Assembly: GCA_913049685.1 (NCBI GenBank)
Contig: CAJWZD010000009.1
Coordinates: 1-64,000 of the forward strand
Direction: 5' to 3'
Source of the DNA: an uncultured Fidelibacterota bacterium
GTDB taxonomy: Bacteria; Fidelibacterota; Marinisomatia; Marinisomatales; TCS55
DNA: 64,000 nt
Shown here: piece by piece, positions 9,658 through 18,565 of the stretch
Numbering within the stretch: the stretch's first letter is position 1
Layout: each line of letters opens with the position of its first letter
Notes under the pieces: generated by a model
The model's input: only the letters and a program-made list of their open reading frames with translations
Databases searched by the model: none
Told to the model about the DNA's origin: nothing
Program-made: the position numbers and the translations under genes

Positions 9658-9782
9658 TGATATCTCTTAGAGCTGCATTTTTTACTGCAATACTTGACGT
9701 TTAACCAGTCCTTCTTCCATTTCTTTCTCCAGAAAAAAGGACGATGACAAATTACACAAATTTTTTCAGGAAGATTTTTTAT
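9654..9782 (-). CDS. DUF2256-like zinc-ribbon small protein, non-ATG start
   Basis: Hand translation: (I)KNLPEKICVICHRPFFWRKKWKKDWLNVKYCSKKCSSKRYQ*; stop overlaps cryptochrome start (ATGA); not in ORF track. Confidence 0.75.
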   Translation of the reverse strand: MKNLPEKICVICHRPFFWRKKWKKDWLNVKYCSKKCSSKRYQ

Positions 9783-9785
9783 TTT

Positions 9786-10505
9786 TTACGCTTTGGTTGA
9801 TGATAGACCACCATCTACATAAAATGTTTGACCGGTAATCCAATTATTTGATGGATTGAGTAAAAAGCGAATCATCTGAGATACATCCCGTGTTTTACCG
9901 ATGCGTCCAGCGGCGTGCATTTTCTCACTCACTTGTAAGGCTGCAGGATTATTAACTATTCGACTAGATAGAGGAGTGTCAACTAAGCCAGGAGCAACTG
10001 CATTGAATCTAAGGGATTTTTTTGCATAGGTTTGTGATGCTGATTTGACCATGGATTCAACTCCGGCTTTTGCAGCAACTATTAACTCGTGATTTGCAAG
10101 CCCTATTGATACAGCAGCTGTGGACATTAATACAATGGACGAATCTGAAAGAAGTTTTCCTGCAGAGCGAACAACAGAAAAAGCAGATTTAAGATTGATG
10201 TTAATTGTATGTTCAAAATCTCTATCTGATACTAGATGTGGAGGTCTTAATGTAATAGATCCTGGTAGAGCTACTATACCATGTACGTGGTCAACCTTAT
10301 CTTTACAATCAGTAATGAATGATAGGGTTTCTTCGAAAGAGCTACAATCAAGCTGTGCGGACTTAATAATAGGATAATCGTTATGATTAGATGATTCATT
10401 ATGATATCCAAGGAGTAAACCACAATGATCACTACTTAAGTCCGCAACAAGTTGTGTACCAATTCCCCCGCTAGCACCAATAATTATGAAATTTTTATTT
10501 TTCAT
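9786..10505 (-). CDS. Short-chain dehydrogenase/reductase
   Basis: IIIGASGGIGTQLVADL; NAVAPGLVDTPL; WITGQTFYVDGG. Confidence 0.9.
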   Translation of the reverse strand: MKNKNFIIIGASGGIGTQLVADLSSDHCGLLLGYHNESSNHNDYPIIKSAQLDCSSFEETLSFITDCKDKVDHVHGIVALPGSITLRPPHLVSDRDFEHTININLKSAFSVVRSAGKLLSDSSIVLMSTAAVSIGLANHELIVAAKAGVESMVKSASQTYAKKSLRFNAVAPGLVDTPLSSRIVNNPAALQVSEKMHAAGRIGKTRDVSQMIRFLLNPSNNWITGQTFYVDGGLSSTKA

Positions 10506-10674
10506 TTTTTGTTAAGGTTTGATAAAGCATACTATTGGCAGCACTGACACCCCCCATGACATACCAGCCATCATTCAATAGAGACTGAATGGTATCCGTA
10601 AAATCTTTAATATCATCTGCGAATGCAGAAACAATGCAGTAAGTTTCTTTTTTATTTATTTTAACAGTAGACAT
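10495..10674 (-). CDS. DUF1737-like small protein (59 aa)
   Basis: Hand translation MSTVKINKKETYCIVSAFADDIKDFTDTIQSLLNDGWYVMGGVSAANSMLYQTLTKNEK; overlaps SDR start by 11 bp; not in ORF track. Confidence 0.7.
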   Translation of the reverse strand: MSTVKINKKETYCIVSAFADDIKDFTDTIQSLLNDGWYVMGGVSAANSMLYQTLTKNEK

Positions 10675-10718
10675 GCATCTATTTTATAGTAATATATTAT
10701 AAGTTGCAAGCATTAAAT

Positions 10719-10731
10719 GAGCGTTATGAGC
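10719..10731 (-). promoter_or_regulatory. Candidate operator copy B (GCTCATAACGCTC) 45 bp upstream of the DUF1737 gene
   Basis: Direct repeat shared with sites A and C; followed by TTGCAA-N17-TAAAAT. Confidence 0.65.
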
Positions 10732-10840
10732 TTTTTATTAACTAATAAAAATAATTTTATATATTAATCGTACTTTTCTTGACGAAAGGAAATATAAAAG
10801 GTATTTATGAGTTAGGAGGGATGTGGGTTGCGCTATGGTA

Positions 10841-11149
10841 CTATGATTCTTGATCTAATAGTTCAATAAAATTTCCATTTGGATCAGTTTCATATATGTA
10901 TCCAATACCATCACGATGGTATTGGATATTCTTTTCTTTAACTATTGAACGATCAACTATCGCAAAATGATTTGGATGCTCGTCTTTTGTTACCAATGCC
11001 AAATTAATATTATCAAATTTTAACATTGCCCATGTTGCATCCTTATGTTTCACTTCGCAATTAAATTTAGTTGAATAGTATTTTACAGATTCCTCTATAT
11101 TTTCAACTATAATTGCCAAATGATCAATTTTAGATAGTTGATCGTTCAT
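10841..11149 (-). CDS. VOC/glyoxalase family protein
   Basis: KIDHLAIIVENIEESVKYYSTKF ... IYETDPNGNFIELLD. Confidence 0.85.
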   Translation of the reverse strand: MNDQLSKIDHLAIIVENIEESVKYYSTKFNCEVKHKDATWAMLKFDNINLALVTKDEHPNHFAIVDRSIVKEKNIQYHRDGIGYIYETDPNGNFIELLDQES

Positions 11150-11171
11150 AGAACATTAATTGAATTACTGG

Positions 11172-11894
11172 TTAGCTATCTTTTGCGGCTGACCATACAA
11201 CTAAGCCAAAGCCAATTTTATTAATGGCGTCACCAACATTGTAGATCAAGTCACGCGCGTCTGTATCTACTAAACCAGCCATAAATGAGTACCACTGACC
11301 GTCTGCTGTACCAATCAGGTATCCAAGAGGATATATACCCCAACCAATAACAACAAATTTTAGCAATAGTCCATTTGCGTTTTCAATCTTTTTACCAGCT
11401 TTTTTTGCTGCTTTAGCAACATCACCTTGGTATACTTCGTTAACTATATAGAAGTATGCAAGACCACTGATAAGACCCCAAACTGCTGGGCTTGAGCCGC
11501 CAAATACGGAAAATACTGATGCTTCTCCAAAGTAGCCGGCAACAAGCATGACAACTGATGCAGTTATCATCTTACTCAATCCAGTTTTAGTTAATAGATA
11601 GAATTCAACACACATCAGAGGAACTGTTAATATCCAATCAATGTATCTGAATTCCGTAGGGCTCATGTAAGAACTGACCCATACGTCTCTCATGTAGTAA
11701 TAGTGAACTGCAGCAATTAGTGTGATTAATCCAGAAACTGTCATTGACAACTTCCATTCATCACTAACCGATGATCTTTCTACAAAGAAAAATACTGTAG
11801 CAGCTAACATAGCAACTGAGCCTAGAAAAAATGTGAATCCAACTAGATCCCCGCTTTGAAGGCCTGAGGCTAATAACATATTTACCATTATCAT
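11172..11894 (-). CDS. Proteorhodopsin (proton-pump motif, Met at spectral-tuning position)
   Basis: HYYYMRDVW (helix B His), RYIDWILTVPLMCVEFYLL (D97/T101/M105/E108 in GPR numbering), GDAINKIGFGLVVW (Schiff-base Lys); AAAAAGGAG ribosome site upstream. Confidence 0.96.
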   Translation of the reverse strand: MIMVNMLLASGLQSGDLVGFTFFLGSVAMLAATVFFFVERSSVSDEWKLSMTVSGLITLIAAVHYYYMRDVWVSSYMSPTEFRYIDWILTVPLMCVEFYLLTKTGLSKMITASVVMLVAGYFGEASVFSVFGGSSPAVWGLISGLAYFYIVNEVYQGDVAKAAKKAGKKIENANGLLLKFVVIGWGIYPLGYLIGTADGQWYSFMAGLVDTDARDLIYNVGDAINKIGFGLVVWSAAKDS

Positions 11895-11971
11895 CTCCTT
11901 TTTGTATTAAAAATAAATTTTACAATTTTTTAAGTTTTCTAATTTACATTAAAAAATTTTAAAAAGTGAAT

Positions 11972-12829
11972 TTACAATTTTTTTGCTAAAAAACTAAAAA
12001 TGGATAAAAAATAGGTCGTTGGTATCAACATAATTTTTTGAAAATTGTTGACCCTGACTCTTTTGCTTAAAAGTTTTTTTGAAGAAGTAGATTTAAGTTT
12101 TTTAAATAGCTTAAGATAATATCTATACGCAAGCAGAACCCCAAATCTGCTTGAATTTGGAAGTTTATATATACCATTCCTCGCATCATCAAATTCACTT
12201 TTTATTTCTGATTCAATTTTTTTCTTTACGTTTTCGTCTAAATTTTTCTCAAGATCAAATCCTGGAAAATATAATCTACCTTTTTCAAAATAATCTTCAT
12301 TCAGGTCTCTAAAAAAATTAACTTTTTGAAATGCTGAGCCAAGTTTTTTTGCAGAGAAAACTAGACTATCGTACGACTTTTGATCACCGTAAACAAATAT
12401 TTTTAAACACATTAGACCTACTACCTCTGCTGATCCATAAACATACTCATCTAATGATTGTTGAGTATGTTTGTTTTTATTGAGGTCTGACCTCATGCTT
12501 GAGAAAAAAGCTTCTACAAGATGGTTATCTATTTTGAACTTATTCACAGCATTTTGAAATGAATGTAAAATTACGTTTGTGCTAAACCCCTCTTCTATTG
12601 CAGAATAAGTTGCGGCTTCAAATTCATCTAATAAAATTTCTTGATTTGAATCAAAAAAAGTATCAACAATTTCATCTGCAACTCTAACAAATCCGTAGAC
12701 ACTATAGATTGAATCTCTTATATCTTTTCCAAGGCATTTAATGCCTAATGAAAAGGAGGTGCTAAATTCTTTTGTTACAGATTTTGAGGATTTAAAGCTT
12801 GCTTTTAAATAGCGCTCTATATTGGTCAT
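11972..12829 (-). CDS. crtB: Phytoene synthase
   Basis: SVYGFVRVADEIVD; KLGSAFQKVNFFRDLNEDYFEKGRLYFP. Confidence 0.92.
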   Translation of the reverse strand: MTNIERYLKASFKSSKSVTKEFSTSFSLGIKCLGKDIRDSIYSVYGFVRVADEIVDTFFDSNQEILLDEFEAATYSAIEEGFSTNVILHSFQNAVNKFKIDNHLVEAFFSSMRSDLNKNKHTQQSLDEYVYGSAEVVGLMCLKIFVYGDQKSYDSLVFSAKKLGSAFQKVNFFRDLNEDYFEKGRLYFPGFDLEKNLDENVKKKIESEIKSEFDDARNGIYKLPNSSRFGVLLAYRYYLKLFKKLKSTSSKKLLSKRVRVNNFQKIMLIPTTYFLSIFSFLAKKL

Positions 12830-14295
12830 GAATTATCCTTCATAACCTGCTTAGCAACTATTTTACCAGAAACCAATGCGGGGGGCATTCCTGGTCCCGG
12901 CACAGTTAATTGTCCTGTATAATAAAGATTTGAGAGTCTGCTATTTTTAATTTTAGGTTTTAAAAAAGCAGTCTGAAATAATGTATTAGCTAATCCATAT
13001 GCATTGCCTTTGAATGAGTTGAAATCAGAAATAAATTCTTTATGAGCATAGGACCTGGTCAAAACAACATTGCTTCTAATGCTTTCTCCAGTTTTTTGCT
13101 CGATTCTATCCAACACTTGATCTAAATATGAATTCCTGAGCGCAGGTTCATCAGTCAAATCAGGTGCAACCGGAATCAAAACGAAGAGCGCTTCACTTCC
13201 TGATGGCGCAACATCTAAATCTGTTTTTGATGTACACGATACATAAAATAATGGATTATCAGGCCATTTTGGATCATCGTATATATCCTTGACATGGGAA
13301 TTAAAGTTTGTATCAAAAAATAAGCAATGATGCGGAATATTAATTTTTTTATTTATTCCTATGTAGAAGAGAAGAGCGCTAGGAGACATAGTTCTTTTAT
13401 TCCAATATGCTTTTGAATAATTACGATACTTTTTATCTAACAGATTAGTTTCAACATGCTCATAATCAGCGTTTGCAATTACGATGTCGGCCTCATAAGA
13501 TCTATTTTTTGATATAACTTCAAACACCGATCTGTCTTTTTTATGTATTTTTTTTATCGGCTCATCGTAAACAAACTCTACCCCTTGCTCTACTGCAACA
13601 CTTTGCACAGCAGTAGCAACAGAACGTATTCCTCCGCTTGGATACCATGTGCCAAGCTTTATATCTGCATAATTCATCAAGCTATAAAGCGCTGGAGTCT
13701 TTGAAGGCTTGGCGCCTAAAAGCAGACCTGGGAATTCAAGCATTTGTATAATCCTTTTATCCGTGAAGAACTCTCTGATATGCTTACTTATCGGTTTAAA
13801 GATTGCAAGCCTACCTAGATGCTTAATTAAGTCTAAACGTATATATTCGAATGGCGAGAGACTAGGTTTGTATATAAATTTTTTTACAGCAATTTCGTAT
13901 TTTATTTTTCCATCACTTAAAAATTCATCTAAAGCATCAGAGGATCCGGGTTCAATTTTTTCAAGATTTTTTTTAAGTTTTTTATAGTTTTCAGGAACAT
14001 CAAAAAATTCCTTATCCTCAAAATACACCCTGTATCCTGGATCTAACCTGGTTAAGGTATAATAGTCGCTGGCTTTTCGATCAAAGTCAGAAAAAAAAGA
14101 TTCAAATAAATCAGGCATCCAATACCAACTGGGACCCAAATCAAAAGTAAAGCCTTTTTCTTTGTATGTTTGTAATCTTCCACCATAGGTGCTATTTTTC
14201 TCTACTACTTTAACTCTATGTCCCTCTTTAGCCAAATAGGCTGCTGACGCCATCCCGGCTAAACCGGAACCAATTACAATGATATTTTTTTTCAT
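12826..14295 (-). CDS. crtI: Phytoene desaturase
   Basis: IVIGSGLAGMASAAYLAKEGHRVKVVEKNSTYGGRLQTYKEKGFTFDLGPSWYWMP; C-terminal YYTGQLTVPGPGMPPALVSGKIV. Confidence 0.93.
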   Translation of the reverse strand: MKKNIIVIGSGLAGMASAAYLAKEGHRVKVVEKNSTYGGRLQTYKEKGFTFDLGPSWYWMPDLFESFFSDFDRKASDYYTLTRLDPGYRVYFEDKEFFDVPENYKKLKKNLEKIEPGSSDALDEFLSDGKIKYEIAVKKFIYKPSLSPFEYIRLDLIKHLGRLAIFKPISKHIREFFTDKRIIQMLEFPGLLLGAKPSKTPALYSLMNYADIKLGTWYPSGGIRSVATAVQSVAVEQGVEFVYDEPIKKIHKKDRSVFEVISKNRSYEADIVIANADYEHVETNLLDKKYRNYSKAYWNKRTMSPSALLFYIGINKKINIPHHCLFFDTNFNSHVKDIYDDPKWPDNPLFYVSCTSKTDLDVAPSGSEALFVLIPVAPDLTDEPALRNSYLDQVLDRIEQKTGESIRSNVVLTRSYAHKEFISDFNSFKGNAYGLANTLFQTAFLKPKIKNSRLSNLYYTGQLTVPGPGMPPALVSGKIVAKQVMKDNS

Positions 14296-14406
14296 AAAAC
14301 TCTTTTGGGAGTAAAAAAATTACTTTTTATTTTATTTTTTAAAATTAAACATTGATAAACAATTAACGTTATTTATGAAATTGATAATAGCTTATATCCC
14401 CTTTAG

Positions 14407-15873
14407 CTATTTTGAGGATGGTTTATTCGAAAGTTTTTTAGTTAAGTAGCTATTCATTATATAAAAGAAAGTTAAAACAGTTCCCCATTGAATAACGCAG
14501 GTAACAAAAAAACTTGGGCTTTCGATCATCCACCATGCAACTAATGTAAAGCCAACTAATGGGGCTATGAACCTAACAACGAGTGGCCACCATCTTGGAA
14601 AAGGCCAATCGTCCTCACTTTCAATGCTTATTTCATTCATCATTTTATCTATTCCATACTTTATGGCTGCGATAGCCATTAAAATTCCAGAAATGATGAG
14701 CCCTACACTCCATACAAAGTCTTGGTTCCCTAAAATCTCTAGACTTATCGCGGAAGGAATACCAAGTAAAAATGACGAGAATACTATCCATAAAACAGCT
14801 GATGAGCGCTGAACACCAAAATCGATCAAGTTTCTAACTGCTAACTCTAGCATTGAGATTAATGATGAAAAGCCAGCAAAACTTAAACCGAGAAAAAATA
14901 AAATAGCCAAAGGTTTGCCAAAAGCCATTTTTGCAAATAGCTGCGGCATCCAAATAAATGTCAAGCCTGTTGCTGCTGGACCGGATGTCTTCATTACATC
15001 TAAAATTTCAGATTTTTGCATCCCCATTTCATTGCCTAAAATTGAAAATACGGTACTAAAGATCATTATCGCAGCTATCAACGATACAAGATTATTTCCA
15101 ATAGCTGTAGTAAATGCATTTTTAACAATACCATACTTTTTTCGAATATAAATAGCATATGTTAAAAATAATCCAAATCCAGCGCCTGTATCGAAAGCAT
15201 TTTGCGCTAAAGCATCCACCCATATACCAGGCCGCCTTAATTGAGACCAGTCCGGGGTGAAAAGGTACGCAATCCCATCTAATGACCCAGGTAGACTAAC
15301 CGCTCGAAAAACTGATAAAAGCACAATACCAAGCAGAATAGGAATTAATATTTTATTTACTTTTTCTATTGATGATACACCCTTAAATATTGCTAATCCT
15401 CCTACAGTCATTGCGATCGCGTGAAATATTATTGGGAGCGAACTATTTTGAAATGAAGACCATAATGCCCATGACGTATCATTATTTTGAGGAAGGTCTG
15501 TAAAAATTATTGCACCAAAGTAATAAATATTCCATCCTACAATGACTGAATAAAAGAATGCGATTGCAGTAGACACAACGCCAACAAATCCCCCAAGGAA
15601 AGCAAACGGTTTTCCCATAAAATTAGAAAAAGCGCCTACAGTACCCATCCGCGATTGACGACCCATAATGTATTCAACGATTATCAAAGGTATGCTCCAC
15701 AAAAAAAGGAAAGTGATCCATGCAACAAGAAAGGCTCCGGCTCCATCGTCTCCTGCATTTGAAGCTACTATCCTTGGAAAGCGCCATATATTGCCAGTGC
15801 CAACTGCAATTCCTAAAGCGCTTAATAAAAATGTAAATCTGCTTGAAAATCTATTATTCTGGTTTTCCATCAT
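14407..15873 (-). CDS. Sodium-dependent transporter, NSS/SNF family
   Basis: SRFTFLLSALGIAVGTGNIWRFPRIVASNAGDDGAGAFL. Confidence 0.9.
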   Translation of the reverse strand: MMENQNNRFSSRFTFLLSALGIAVGTGNIWRFPRIVASNAGDDGAGAFLVAWITFLFLWSIPLIIVEYIMGRQSRMGTVGAFSNFMGKPFAFLGGFVGVVSTAIAFFYSVIVGWNIYYFGAIIFTDLPQNNDTSWALWSSFQNSSLPIIFHAIAMTVGGLAIFKGVSSIEKVNKILIPILLGIVLLSVFRAVSLPGSLDGIAYLFTPDWSQLRRPGIWVDALAQNAFDTGAGFGLFLTYAIYIRKKYGIVKNAFTTAIGNNLVSLIAAIMIFSTVFSILGNEMGMQKSEILDVMKTSGPAATGLTFIWMPQLFAKMAFGKPLAILFFLGLSFAGFSSLISMLELAVRNLIDFGVQRSSAVLWIVFSSFLLGIPSAISLEILGNQDFVWSVGLIISGILMAIAAIKYGIDKMMNEISIESEDDWPFPRWWPLVVRFIAPLVGFTLVAWWMIESPSFFVTCVIQWGTVLTFFYIMNSYLTKKLSNKPSSK

Positions 15874-15927
15874 TGTAATAATTTGTACTAATTAATTTAA
15901 TTTTGAAATTTGAACTAAAATATAATT

Positions 15928-17121
15928 TTATTGGTTAATAGCCGCTAAAGCTTTAATGAGAATTTCTATATTACTTTTGAAAGAATTAGGATCGAGAGAT
16001 CCAAAAGAGAATCTAAAGAAATTTCTCAAAGACGATTCATCACCTTCTCTTTTCATATCGCAATCATTCCCCTTTAAAATAGCAGCCCCACTCTTAAATA
16101 ATTCTCTATTAAGATCTTCCGCTGTTTTGTTATTTTTTAGTTTACACCAATGATAAAAACCCCCAGATCCTGAAAAAAGGTCTAAACCTATATTGTTAAA
16201 TGCATCAGCGTACATTAATCTCTGTTCATCATAAAATTTTGGAATGGCACTGTGAGCTAAATCTGTACGACCTCTTTCAAGCAAATTTTCTGTATAAATT
16301 TGAGATAATTTCGAAACACCGCCTATTCCGAAAGAAGAGAAATTTCCAAGGATTTCAATATTTTCTTTTGAGGCAACAATCCAACCAACTCGAATGCCTG
16401 GAGCCTGAAGGCCTTTTGTTGCCGCGCCACAAACAAATAGGTTAGAGTCATTAATGCTCTTTATATAGCTCATTGCACTTACGGGCGGATTGTTAATGAT
16501 TTCATATGCTTCATCAATAAGCAGTCCACTATTTTTAAATGATGATTTCTCTACAAGCTCTTTTAAAGTGTCTCCTTTTTTTGTTATACCAGTTGGATTT
16601 GATGGATTGCTTAAAAAAATAAGCTGTCTTTGATTTGTTTTATTGCCAACAAGGTCATTAATGCTAGGCCTAAATGAATTTTTTTCACTGCAGTCCACAA
16701 GAGAATATTTTATTTTAAGAAACTCTAGAATGTCATAATAGGGAGTATATTCTGTAGAGGAAACTCTAACTTTGACATCTTTCGATAAAAACATTAAAAC
16801 TGCAAGCAGACCGGGACGGCCACCTGCAAAAACCATAACATTTTCCATTGTAATATTCGAACCATAATAGTGATTGTAGTAATCTGCTATTTTCCTCCTA
16901 AGATTAGGATTGCCCCAAGATTTTGGATATGATAAATCTCCTGATTTCACATTGATAGATCCAATTGGCTTAGGACCGCCTGGTATTTGTGTAACTAAAG
17001 GACTGCCTTGAGTCCAGGGGGATGTATTTTCTGTGCCCATTTCAGACCCAAAACTATTATAAAATTCATAGAGTGTTTGATAGATGCCTTGAGGGTAGAC
17101 GTGTTTTAAAAAAGAGCTCAT
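15928..17121 (-). CDS. PLP-dependent aminotransferase class I/II
   Basis: IFLSNPSNPTGITKKG; GLLIDEAYEII; GAATKGLQAPGIRVGW. Confidence 0.88.
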   Translation of the reverse strand: MSSFLKHVYPQGIYQTLYEFYNSFGSEMGTENTSPWTQGSPLVTQIPGGPKPIGSINVKSGDLSYPKSWGNPNLRRKIADYYNHYYGSNITMENVMVFAGGRPGLLAVLMFLSKDVKVRVSSTEYTPYYDILEFLKIKYSLVDCSEKNSFRPSINDLVGNKTNQRQLIFLSNPSNPTGITKKGDTLKELVEKSSFKNSGLLIDEAYEIINNPPVSAMSYIKSINDSNLFVCGAATKGLQAPGIRVGWIVASKENIEILGNFSSFGIGGVSKLSQIYTENLLERGRTDLAHSAIPKFYDEQRLMYADAFNNIGLDLFSGSGGFYHWCKLKNNKTAEDLNRELFKSGAAILKGNDCDMKREGDESSLRNFFRFSFGSLDPNSFKSNIEILIKALAAINQ

Positions 17122-17129
17122 TTAAAACT

Positions 17130-17354
17130 TTATGAATAGAGCTTAATTAGATCGTCATAACCTCCGATTGGCTCGTCATCGATAACAATCTGAGGTACAG
17201 TTGTAGCTTTACCAACCTCGAGCAATTTTGATCTATCCCAACCAAGCTCTTCTATGTTAATCTCTTTATAGCTCCACCCTTTTTTATCAAAAAACATCTT
17301 CGCTAAATCACAATACCTGCACCAATTTGTACTATAAATAAGTATTTTTTTCAT
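17130..17354 (-). CDS. Glutaredoxin
   Basis: IYSTNWCRYCDLAKMFFDKKGWSYKEINI; TTVPQIVIDDEPIGGYDDL. Confidence 0.9.
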   Translation of the reverse strand: MKKILIYSTNWCRYCDLAKMFFDKKGWSYKEINIEELGWDRSKLLEVGKATTVPQIVIDDEPIGGYDDLIKLYS

Positions 17355-17385
17355 TGAATGGGGCTGAGAAAGTTTTTTGATTTTT

Positions 17386-17475
17386 TCATTTCTCAGCTTT
17401 TTTGAGGAGCTTATGAATTACATAAAACCCTCCAAGGGAAATGACCCAACCTATAGTAAAATAAAAAAGTTCCAC
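17386..17475 (-). CDS. Possible 29-aa single-TM small protein (GTG start)
   Basis: Hand translation VELFYFTIGWVISLGGFYVIHKLLKKAEK; no homology evidence. Confidence 0.3.
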   Translation of the reverse strand: MELFYFTIGWVISLGGFYVIHKLLKKAEK

Positions 17476-17493
17476 AATGATCCTAAAAATTAA

Positions 17494-17910
17494 TTATTCA
17501 ATGCGTTTCCATGTCTCGACTAAAGTGAATTCATCATTAAACTTTACAGTTTGAGTATATATTTTTCCTTCTGAACCCATTTCAATACCTATATCATATT
17601 CGTTTCCGATGTTTTCAGCTCTAGTATGATTTTTGATAATTTCTTTTAGTGTTCCATTGTTGAAAGTGTACTCACCAAAGGCCGCTGCAAGCAAGGTATC
17701 ATTTTCAACAAGATTAGATTCATAGTAATTAAATATTACATATTTGTCTGTGAAAACTTTTACCATTCTTGGTTCAAAGATTTCCATATTTTCCCCATTC
17801 CATGAAGCGCTTTCAAGCTCCCATGTCCCAACTAACGGATTGCTATTAGAATTTTCGCACGATATAAATAAAAATGCAACTAATCCTATAATAGCTTTGT
17901 TAATATTCAT
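17494..17910 (-). CDS. Lipocalin-like lipoprotein
   Basis: Lipobox FISCENS; NPLVGTWELESASWNG. Confidence 0.5.
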   Translation of the reverse strand: MNINKAIIGLVAFLFISCENSNSNPLVGTWELESASWNGENMEIFEPRMVKVFTDKYVIFNYYESNLVENDTLLAAAFGEYTFNNGTLKEIIKNHTRAENIGNEYDIGIEMGSEGKIYTQTVKFNDEFTLVETWKRIE

Positions 17911-17946
17911 GTTCCCCTCTTTCTATTTTAATTAAACAGTTGTGAT

Positions 17947-18444
17947 CTATTTTTTTGAAACAAAATCTAATGCTAATGAATTTATGCAATATCTTAAGCC
18001 AGTAGGCTTAGGACCGTCTTCAAAGACATGGCCTAAATGAGAGTCGCATTTAGCACAAGTAACTTCAATACGCCTCATTCCAAAACTCAAATCAGTTTTG
18101 GTATTAACTTTTGTTTTATCAAGAGCATCATAAAAAGCTGGCCAACCTGAACCAGAGTCGTATTTAGTTTCTGAGCTAAATAACTGATTGTCGCAACCAG
18201 CGCAAACATATACCCCTTTCTCCTTATGATTATAATATTCACCTGTGAATGCGCGCTCGGTTCCCTTTTCACGAAGAATTCTATACTCTGCTGGAGTCAA
18301 ACAAGTTTGCCACTCTTTTTTTGATTTTTCTACTTTATCCATAAAAATACCTGATGCTGAATCTTTGTTTCCTTGAGCCATCAATTGCATTGAAATACAA
18401 TAAATGATAATTAATAGTGTTTTTTTCATATATAAATATACCAA
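17947..18444 (-). CDS. msrB: Peptide-methionine (R)-S-oxide reductase, exported
   Basis: [30 protein letters not shown]...GSGWPAF...[17 protein letters not shown]...RYCINSLAL; signal peptide. Confidence 0.95.
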   Translation of the reverse strand: MVYLYMKKTLLIIIYCISMQLMAQGNKDSASGIFMDKVEKSKKEWQTCLTPAEYRILREKGTERAFTGEYYNHKEKGVYVCAGCDNQLFSSETKYDSGSGWPAFYDALDKTKVNTKTDLSFGMRRIEVTCAKCDSHLGHVFEDGPKPTGLRYCINSLALDFVSKK

Positions 18445-18565
18445 TTTAATTATCTAATTAAATACACTAGACTTAATGTAGAGCAGTATTAATATTTTGC
18501 TGATTTAAATTTCTTAATTCAATATTAGGATAAAAAATTGAAGGATTTTATTTCGGAATATAGAT

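Noticed and set aside
14296-14400. Repeated ATTGATAA elements upstream of crtI as regulatory sites
   Set aside because: AT-rich background makes such short repeats expected, and no match to the GCTCnnAACGCTC motif was found there.
17362-17402. Inverted repeat GCTGAGAAA-N17-TTTCTCAGC followed by TTTTTT as a terminator
   Set aside because: The T-run is on the plus strand while all flanking genes are on the minus strand; in the minus direction the hairpin is not followed by U, and the loop is long. Not listed as a terminator.
18087-18272. Minus-strand ORF overlapping msrB in another frame
   Set aside because: msrB frame has unmistakable catalytic motifs; the overlapping ORF has none.
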